Below are positions 48,801-57,800 of a DNA stretch of 64,000 nucleotides, in pieces (within the stretch, counting starts at the first letter, position 1; every line of letters starts with the position of its first letter). The notes beneath the pieces were generated by a model that saw nothing but the letters and a program-made list of their open reading frames with translations, was not told the DNA's origin and searched no databases. The stretch lies in assembly GCA_028673005.1 (NCBI GenBank), contig CM054113.1:213395504-213459503 (forward strand). Reading direction: 5' to 3'. The translations under genes were made by a program, and so were the position numbers. Source of the stretch: Tanypteryx hageni (lineage: Eukaryota > Arthropoda > Insecta > Odonata > Petaluridae).

Positions 48801-51800
48801 CAGCCATATTGATTTGAAGCTCCGATGACATAATGCTTTCTTATGGGAAAAAAGGGCCACTTTCATTCATTTCTTTTTGCAATGTTTGACAGTGGCAAAC
48901 ACCAAATAACTGAAATGCAATGTTATTTTTTCTAGCATTGATTGGCAGGTTTTGCACGAAAACATACTCGACAATTTTTTATTATACGACTTTTTTCGAG
49001 GTTGCAATGTGTGAAACTCGCTGAGCCTATCCTAAGGCATCTGTTGAGCCGCTAAGTTTATAAAAAAATATTGACAGCAACGCCACTTCTTAACACCAAT
49101 TAATAAACTACTATTTGACTACTATGGCACGGGTTGCAAATATTTCAAAATGAAATGAATGAAAGCAGCATTTTCCTCATAAGAAAGCACTGTCATTGGC
49201 ACTCCAAATCAAGACTCCAATCAATATTTTTCACTAACCTTCTTAACAACACTCGAGCTCCGTCTCTGACGAATAAGTTACGTATCACATAGAAACCACC
49301 TCACCATGATACATACCTCATTGCTGCAATCTTATGTTGAAATTCCCTTTAAATGGATTAGGGGATGAATTTAATCGGGAATGATTTCAAATACAACACT
49401 TTTTTAAAAGATTTATTTAAAATGTATCAACATTTTTTTAAAAAACGGATCTATTTTTTTCTGTTTCAAATTCTTTGTGAATTCTCGGGAATCGGCAGTC
49501 TCCACTTCCCTAAATGCTTGCATAGCGGCATCACTACAACTCTTGGACGAGATTGTCAATTGCGCGAGAATGCCGGAAACACAGGAAATACGTCATCATG
49601 ATAGAAAATGTGCTATGATTGGCTTGTTGTAAGCTTGACGCTAATTGGTGCGTTGGCAACTGTTTTCAATCGTTTTCTGTACATATGTAAGTGAAAAAAA
49701 TATTTAGCGAGCAAAATTTCGTTCTAAAGAGATGACCACTTTTTCTTTCGTTGTTCGGAAGTTTTCGTAGTACGGAAGTTCGTAGTAAAGAGGTTGTAAT
49801 TAGGGATTTTGTATATAAGTTTGGCGGGACCGCTGTCAATAGTTCGCTATCCGGAGGTTTTCGCTATAAAGGGGTTCGTAAGGTAGAGGTTTTACTGTAT
49901 TAGTAATGATTCCGAACTTGAGGATCTTGATAAATATTTTTGTGATAATAGCATTGGAAGTGATTCAGAAGATGGTGATAATGGAACTCAATCATCAATG
50001 TCACATTACAAAAGACGAAATAATAATTTCCAATGGAAGGAAGACAGGTTTACTCCAAAGGTATTTGACTATGATGATTCTGGTTGTGGAATAAGGGGTA
50101 ATTTTGGTAATGAGGTGACCGAAAGTGAATGTTTCAAACATATATTTGATGGCGAGTTGGTGGGTAGAATTGTAGTTGAGACGAACAATTTTTTCTCCCA
50201 AGTAAAAGCTGCTACAGAGGTTAGTAGCAAGAGTAAACTACACAGGTAGTAGACATGACAGTATCTGAGATGTATGTGTTCCTTGCTTTATTTATGCTGT
50301 GTAGCCACTCAAAGAAAAACCGACTGGATGAATACTGGACAACAGATCCAATGCTTGAAATACTATTCTTTAGAAAAATTATGTCCCAAGATAGGTTCAA
50401 ACTGTTACTACGGATGCTCCACTTTTCAAATAATGAACATCAGCCTCGTGGACACAGATTATTCATAATCCAACCAATAGTAGAAACTCTGAGGAAAAAA
50501 TTTAGAAATACATTGTATCCTTTCAAGGATTTGTGCATAGGTGCAAGTCTGATGTTATGGAAAGGAAGGCTGAGCTTCAGACAGTACATTCCTTCCAAAA
50601 GGCACCGCTTTGGTCTGAAATTTTTTGTACTGTGCGATGTAGAGACTGGGTTTATGTTAGATTTCATAATATACAAGGGAAAAGATACAGAAATAAATTT
50701 TACAGAAGTTTTGGGAATGTCTGGGTCAGTCGTAACAACACTTCTTCAAAATAACCTCGACAAAGACCATAATGTTTATGTCGATAACTGGTACAGCAGT
50801 CCCATTCTATTTGACTATCTTCATAAGAGGTGTACCGGTGCCTGCGGAACTGTGAAGCAAAATAGGTAGGGAATGCCCAAGGATCTACCAACAAAAATGC
50901 AGAAGGGAGAGGTGGCAACAGGAAACACAAAAAACCTCATGGTTGTGAAGTGGCATGATAAACGTGATGTATGCATGCTCACCTCAATTCACAATCATGA
51001 GATGGAGGATTCTACAAAGCCACATCCAAAAACACATGAGATAATAAAGAAACCAGCCTGTGTTTTGGATTATAATAAAAAAATGGGATCAGTAGATGAA
51101 AGTGACATGCAACTTAGTACACTTGAGTGCATAAGAAAATCAATCAAATGGTACAAGAAGACATTTTTTGATTTGATTGATTTGTGTGTGCTCAATGCAT
51201 ATGTTATGTATAAAGTGAAGACTGGGCAAAAACCTCAGATGTTGGACTTTAGGGCAGCAGTTTTGAGGCAATTATTTCAAGAGTTTGCCATGCCTAGGTA
51301 TGGACAAAAAGGTGGCAGACCATCATCCAGAGACAAACCGCTTCGCCTCATAGTTCGTCATTTTCCTAAGCCAGTCCCGCAAACAGAAGCAAAGGGATCC
51401 AAGATGCAAAGACAGTGTCATGTGTGCAAGAACACAAAGAAGAGGAAGCAGCAGAGGAAGATGATAAGGTTTATGTGTGTCGAATGAGACACAGCTCTAT
51501 GGGTATACCCCTGCTTCCTTGAATATCACAGCCTGAAGGTGTACTGACTGATGTAAGTACCAAAAATTTTGCATTTAGTCCTTCAAAATTTATTTATAAC
51601 ATTGTTTATGCTTATAACAAAATTTTTTTTTTGTGGAAAAAACTCACCCTTTAACAGGTTAAGCATCAATAAACAAAATTGTTGTCAAGGGTGGCAAATT
51701 GTTACAGCGAAAACTATTGAAAATATAAAATTATTGCTTAAGATATACTTGAAATAGAATTTCATGCTAAAATTATTATTTAGTCTCTAATAAGGCTACA

Positions 51801-54800
51801 GTCATCCTTTTTGACGTCAGTATTTATTGGATATGTTGAATTATCTGACATGGTGCTGTGTACACTGGTAAATGACAAATAAATTAAATATCTCCTAAAT
51901 GACAGGGTCTACAAAAATTTATTTCAAACAAAAGTTGTAGATAATATTATTCTCAATAACTTTGATCTTAACAATTATTATCAATAACGAAGTTTTAATG
52001 GAGTTATTTGAGAAAATTGAAAATGTTGACAAGAATAAACCCCCACTTCCGGCTGAGCAATCTCAGCCAAAAATTAATCTTGATATTATAACAAAAGTTA
52101 TAAATATAAAGTTTTGTGCTTATTTGGTGACTTTTTGAGTTAGAGCACTCACAAAACTCCAATCACAGCCACACAGCTGACACACAGACATCGAGAAAAT
52201 AGTCAAAACGTGTTCAGGAGACCTTAAAACATTTCCGTTGAAATCTCGAAGTCGATTTTTTTCTATATACTTTGTATATGGAGGAAGTAAAAATACCATG
52301 GGAAGTTTTTTTTAGCAAAAAAGTGGGAGGCAAATATGTCTAGTCGTGTATTTACAATCTGAAAAATCAAGGTTGACTTATATGATAGGTCGACTTATAC
52401 GCCGGCATAACTAATATTCAGTATCTCTATTAATTCAATAATTTAAATTTTTTTCATTTCACTGTTTTATAAAAGTTAACTAAAAAGCTTTTTCATTTAA
52501 TTTATTTTTTTTTCATTTCAGTGCATTTTATATAAGCTATTTACCCTCGAGCGGGCGCACTCTTGTTTGTTACATGACCGGGCACGTGGCGTACTTTGTC
52601 CACGGCGTAATTTTTACAAAATAAATCATGAGTTTGATGGTATTATTGGTTTATTTTTATCAAAATAATGTTTTGTTTTACAACTACAACTTATAATGTT
52701 AGTTCTTGATTAAGCAAATTATATTCTATTAAAAAATATTGTTATGTATCAACACACAAACCCCAAGTAACAATTATAAAATTTTCATTATTAATCTGAA
52801 TTACTGTCTTCAGCATTACATGATTAACAAATATATGTTGCTTTGACATGTTTCTTGCAAGAATCACTTTTAATGGTTGTGTCCACATTTTATCTTCTAC
52901 CACATAGTACACATCGCCCACGCTTTTTTCTTTCCTGGTGCTGGCATATAAATTCCCTTTCTGCTGGTTTTCGATATTTTGAAATGAGCATCTTCACATC
53001 TGATGGTAGAGAATTTATTTTTGCTCTTTCAGTGAGATAGGGCTTCATCAATGCCAATGATAATTCCTTCAAAAAACTTCTTCTTGGTTGCCTCGGATTG
53101 TCAGCATTAGAAAAATAAAGTATTTGCACATTTATCCCAGCTATATTCATTAGCGAGAAGAATATTGCTAATGGTCACCATCAAGTAATACAAGCTGCAG
53201 AGTAAGTACTACACATTTCATCTACTATGTCTACTCCACCCTTAGTCATGTTGTAGACCAATATAATTGTGGGTTTAAGGGTTTTGTCATCAGTTTCTGT
53301 TTCATGATGTATTGTTGATAGTACTTATTCTTTTTTAGCATGTTAGACGCCAAGTAATCGAACGCTATATAGTCGGTGATCTACTGGGTGTCACTCTGCG
53401 ATCATATCAAAGTAAAGTAAAAATTGAAACTGTAACTTTACAGATTTACATATAATAAAAAAAATTACTTACATGACAAGGCGTGCAGCGTACTCAATGC
53501 CAAAGATCACTCTTTAAATCACTTTGTCAGAGAGATGACGATAGAGCAACACGTAGTAAAATGACACCTACATATATACTAAGAATAAAGGCAAGATTAG
53601 CCTATTTCATCATAGAGATGTTTATTCTACCATAATCAATAAACAAAATATTTGATTCCTCGAACATTTCAAAGTACAATGGAAATTGAAACTGTAACTT
53701 TACAGGCATATGTATAAACATAAAGAATATAAGTTACATGACAAACCATGCTGCGTACTCAGCATAACAAAAATCACTCTTTCAGATTTTCGTATATTCA
53801 ATCCACCGCATCTGCTGTAAGGATGGAGGTAAAGCAAATAATGAGTCATATGACCAGGTGCGCGGCGTATACAATACGCCATGGATGACTAATACTATTA
53901 TCACTCTGATTATTAAGCTACTACAGATCTTTGCGGTAGGAAAACTTTCTCATTTGGAAGTCAAAATGACACTGAAGGAATACACAAAGTGTCTTAGATG
54001 CCAGACACAAAGCAGCATTGCAAAATTTTCTTTTTATTTTTTATTTCTACATATTATAAAAACTTACAGTGATCATCATCATCATTATGTGTAAAGGTGC
54101 ATTTTCACCATTCAATTTTAGTTGATCGACAAGAAGTTGAAAGATAGTTGAAACTGAATTGGAGCGTGTGAACTTTCTTTCAACCTAGTTGATCAACTTG
54201 TTAGTTGATTCAACAAAAGTTTGACTACTTTCAACTTTTTGCATTCAACTGTTTCAACCTATGATGTCACTGTTGATCAACTCAAATTGAATAGTGAGAA
54301 CGTGCCTTAACGCTATCTATGATGCTACACCGCATAACTTTCAATCACATTTTTACATTACTTAGAATCATCATGCGATAGGATTTGAACCACACAATAT
54401 CAAAAAGAATGAGTTTACTACCCTCGATTTTTAAATATGCATCGAATTGATCCACAGATAAGTTTTAAACAAAAATTTTTGTTTTTTTGGGTTAATCTTT
54501 CATCGTCAAGGAAAATTGCATTGTTGGTGATTTTGGCATACAGCGCACCTCTTAAAGGTTCCCCTCCACCCCCAGCACTTTCAGTCTCCCTACTGTCATA
54601 TTTTTCAACTATTACTATTTTATAATTAAATTGACGTTGTTATAGTTGATATAAAGAAATTATTAAAGAGAGCTTGGAGCTAGGAAGTTGATCGTTAAAA
54701 TTTCGATCTCAGGACAGAGAGATGCTGTGATAACCATTGTGATTAATAGATAAAGCTAAGAGACCCCAGGAAAACTATTTCATTTTCATCTGCCATCCTG

Positions 54801-57800
54801 AAACAAAATGGCAGACGTTTAAAATATTTAAAAATCTATATTTAGGAAATGGAATGTCTGAGAAAAAAAACTTTATAAACAAAATATATGCGTCTATCCC
54901 GAAAAATTATTTTCAGCTTAGCAAGGCATGTAGCGCCCAAGTCCCTGGAGTGAGTGGAGGGCGGGGTTGACACGCACAGTGCCTAGGGGCAGGGCCCCTA
55001 GTTATAAAATAAACATCTTGACTCATCCTACTGTAATTAGCGACTAATTGCTGGTGCAAGATTTTTAACCAATACTCCTGAAGGAAAAGCTGAATGGAAC
55101 ACAAGTAAGCTATGAGTGTTTTGCTGTTGTTTCCCACTTCTCTAAGATTCTTGTCTAATTTCCATTGTATGTTTTAATTGGTGGGTAATGTACGGTTTTT
55201 TCAACTGTCAATAAAGTTGAGCTATTTTCCATAGCAGCTTCTCCAGATGCACATCCTAACACCGCATCAAGTGTTTATTGTAGCAACTGTGTGCAACTTC
55301 AACCTGCAGAATCCCACGTGGAATATTTAGAGCTCTCTTATTGGTTATACAGTGAAACCTGCGAAAGGCAGAACCTTACGGGACCAGCCTATTTTTCCGC
55401 CTTTCGCAGGTTTTCTGCCTCATACAGGTTTACATAATTTAGGCAACTTTTTCTTTATGGTTTAATTAGAAAATATGTTTTTCTAAGTCTTAATGAAAAT
55501 GAACGATTTAAAATCACAACAAAAATTGATTAGTACAACAAATGAGAACAAAACTTGAAATTGCATGCATGCACAATCCTGAATTTATTAAAAAATTAAC
55601 AAATAATCTTCTGATAAAAATACACAGATTATTTAATACCCAAAAATTTACAATAAAAAATTGAAAACATTAATGAAACTTATTTGAAGAAACTGTCCAA
55701 TTTCAGTTGTTTTGTTTTTTCTGGTATTTCCTTAAACTAACTCTACAACTTTGTCGTAAAACTCATTCTCACCCTTCATTTTAGCATTAAGTTTTAAAGC
55801 ATTAATATAATCTAAAACTTGTGATGTTGGTGTTTCTAGTTCTTCACAATCCTCCTCACTCTGTTCATCATCTGATTTACCAACAGTGTCATGATCTGAG
55901 ATTCCACCACAGCTTTTAAGTCCATTTCGTCAATTTCTGTGACAACATTTTCGTCAATATTTACAAAATGTTTTGCATTCACATCACATTACATCTCCTC
56001 AATCAAATTTTGAACATCCAGATAGTCATTATCACTAACAAATTCTCCACAATCAATGTCATCTTCAAAAATGAAGCCACAATTTTTGAAACACTTCTTT
56101 ATGCATGCCTCTTGTACCAACCTCACTGCACGACTGAGAAAGGTGACTGCATCTAACACATGAATTTTTACTGTCAAGTCCCATGCTTTCTTACATTTGT
56201 CCATGCTTAAGATAAGATGCTGCAGCATCAGTTTCCTGTAATTAATTTTTACATTTTGTATAATGCCATTGTCCAATGGCTGAAGAACTGATGTTGTGCA
56301 AGGGGGGAGAAAGACTAATCGAATATTTGACAGTTGATTTTTTGAGTGGCAAGTTGCGTTATCTAGAAAAAGAAGAATATTCCTCTTTTCCTTTTCCGTT
56401 TTTTTATTCAATTTGTACGAAAATTCCTTGAATATAGCACTTGTCATTCTTATTCGCTTTCCATTCTACAGAAAGGCGATTCTTCTTCAAATTTTTTAAT
56501 CATCTTGGGTTTTCGCTTTTACCTATCACTAACGGTTTTTCTAATTTCCCATCAGCAAAAGCTACCAAAAGTACAGTTAAACGCTCTTTTGAATGAGGAC
56601 CTCGGGAACAACACCTTTCATTTGCAAGGTTTTATTAGGCAGAACTCTAAATAATAAAGCTGTTTCGTCAGCATTTGCAATGTTTTTCGGGCTGCAATGA
56701 CATATTATTTCTTTTAATCTATCGTACCAACTTTCAATCGCATTTTTGTCAACATCATTTGCTTCCCCACAGGAAACATTAAATGTAATATTATGTCTTT
56801 TCCAAAAACTTTGCAACCATCCGTTTGATGCAGAAAAGGAATTTAGTTTTAGTATTGCTGCGTTTCTTTTGCTTTTGTTGCAGAATTGGGTCAGAAATAG
56901 AAAAGTTTTTTGCCCTGGCTGCTGAAAACCACTCAAACAAAGTGTTATTTAGTTCAGTATAATTTGCATCCCTTTCTTTCTTTTTGACTAAGTCGTTTTT
57001 GTTACTCGATAAATATTTTTCCATTATTTTATCCTTTTGTTTGATGATATCTCTGACTGAAAATGATATAAAAGGGTAAATTCTGCAGCAACTACCCGTG
57101 TGTAGGGGGACCTTAACTTCCCAGAAGAGATGGAATGGCCATAGATAAAGAAACGGCACCACCCAGATGGGTGGTGAATTACCCTCTGCCACCTCCTGCT
57201 GACACCCATTATCCCTGGTTTTCCCAAGCTTACCAGATGGGACAAAGGATCTTTATAACAAAAGAAGAGTAGCACTGTCCATGGTCTGTAAATGGTAAAC
57301 AAACCCAAACCCTACCCAGAAGAACAGAACGTGTCTTCGAGATTTTCTTTCTGCCTTTCACAGGTTCAAATTGTACTTATTAATACAAGATTTACAAGAA
57401 AAATGCTTTCCGTTCGCGTCTCTCAGGTTCCGCCTTACAGAAGGAGATTCCTGTGAAAAACAGCGTCATTATGCAGTAGGATTTCTAAGTTTCCGCCTTT
57501 GGCAGGATTCCGCCTCTCATAGGTTTTACTGTATTTGTTTAAGTATACTGTAGTCCATAAATACATATCTTACACTTGATAAGTTTATTTTGCTTTTAAA
57601 GGTTGCATTCAGATAAGACAAGCATTTTCTGTAACAAGAACATTTCTTATTTTAAATCTCAGCTTACAATGCTTGCACTATTTGAAAAATCTGGGATCTG
57701 TATGGACCCCATTGGTGGCACCTTTTATTATTTTAGAATACAATGTGAGGTTGACTTGATCCATTTGTATTAACTTGAGAAAATTTTTTTAGTATACTAT

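Larger units (their letters stand above)
48245..51658 (+). mobile_element. piggyBac element with TTAA duplications (carries a nested element)
   Basis: Ends CCTGTTGATGGGT (48245) and, reversed, CCTGTTAAAGGGT (from 51658) are inverted. TTAA flanks both (48241-48244 and 51659-51662), which is diagnostic of piggyBac. The unit is 3414 bp; without the nested 48548-49897 element and one copy of its TA it would be about 2.06 kb, a normal piggyBac size. It encodes a decayed transposase in the plus direction, in SUPV3L1 intron 10. Confidence 0.93.
52544..53900 (-). mobile_element. Second piggyBac-like element (decayed)
   Basis: CCCTCGAGCGGGCGCACTC at 52544 after TTTA looks like a piggyBac terminus with a mutated TTAA. 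A transposase relic is at 53340-52810 (minus). The opposite end was not fixed; repeated subterminal motifs continue to about 53890. Confidence 0.55.
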
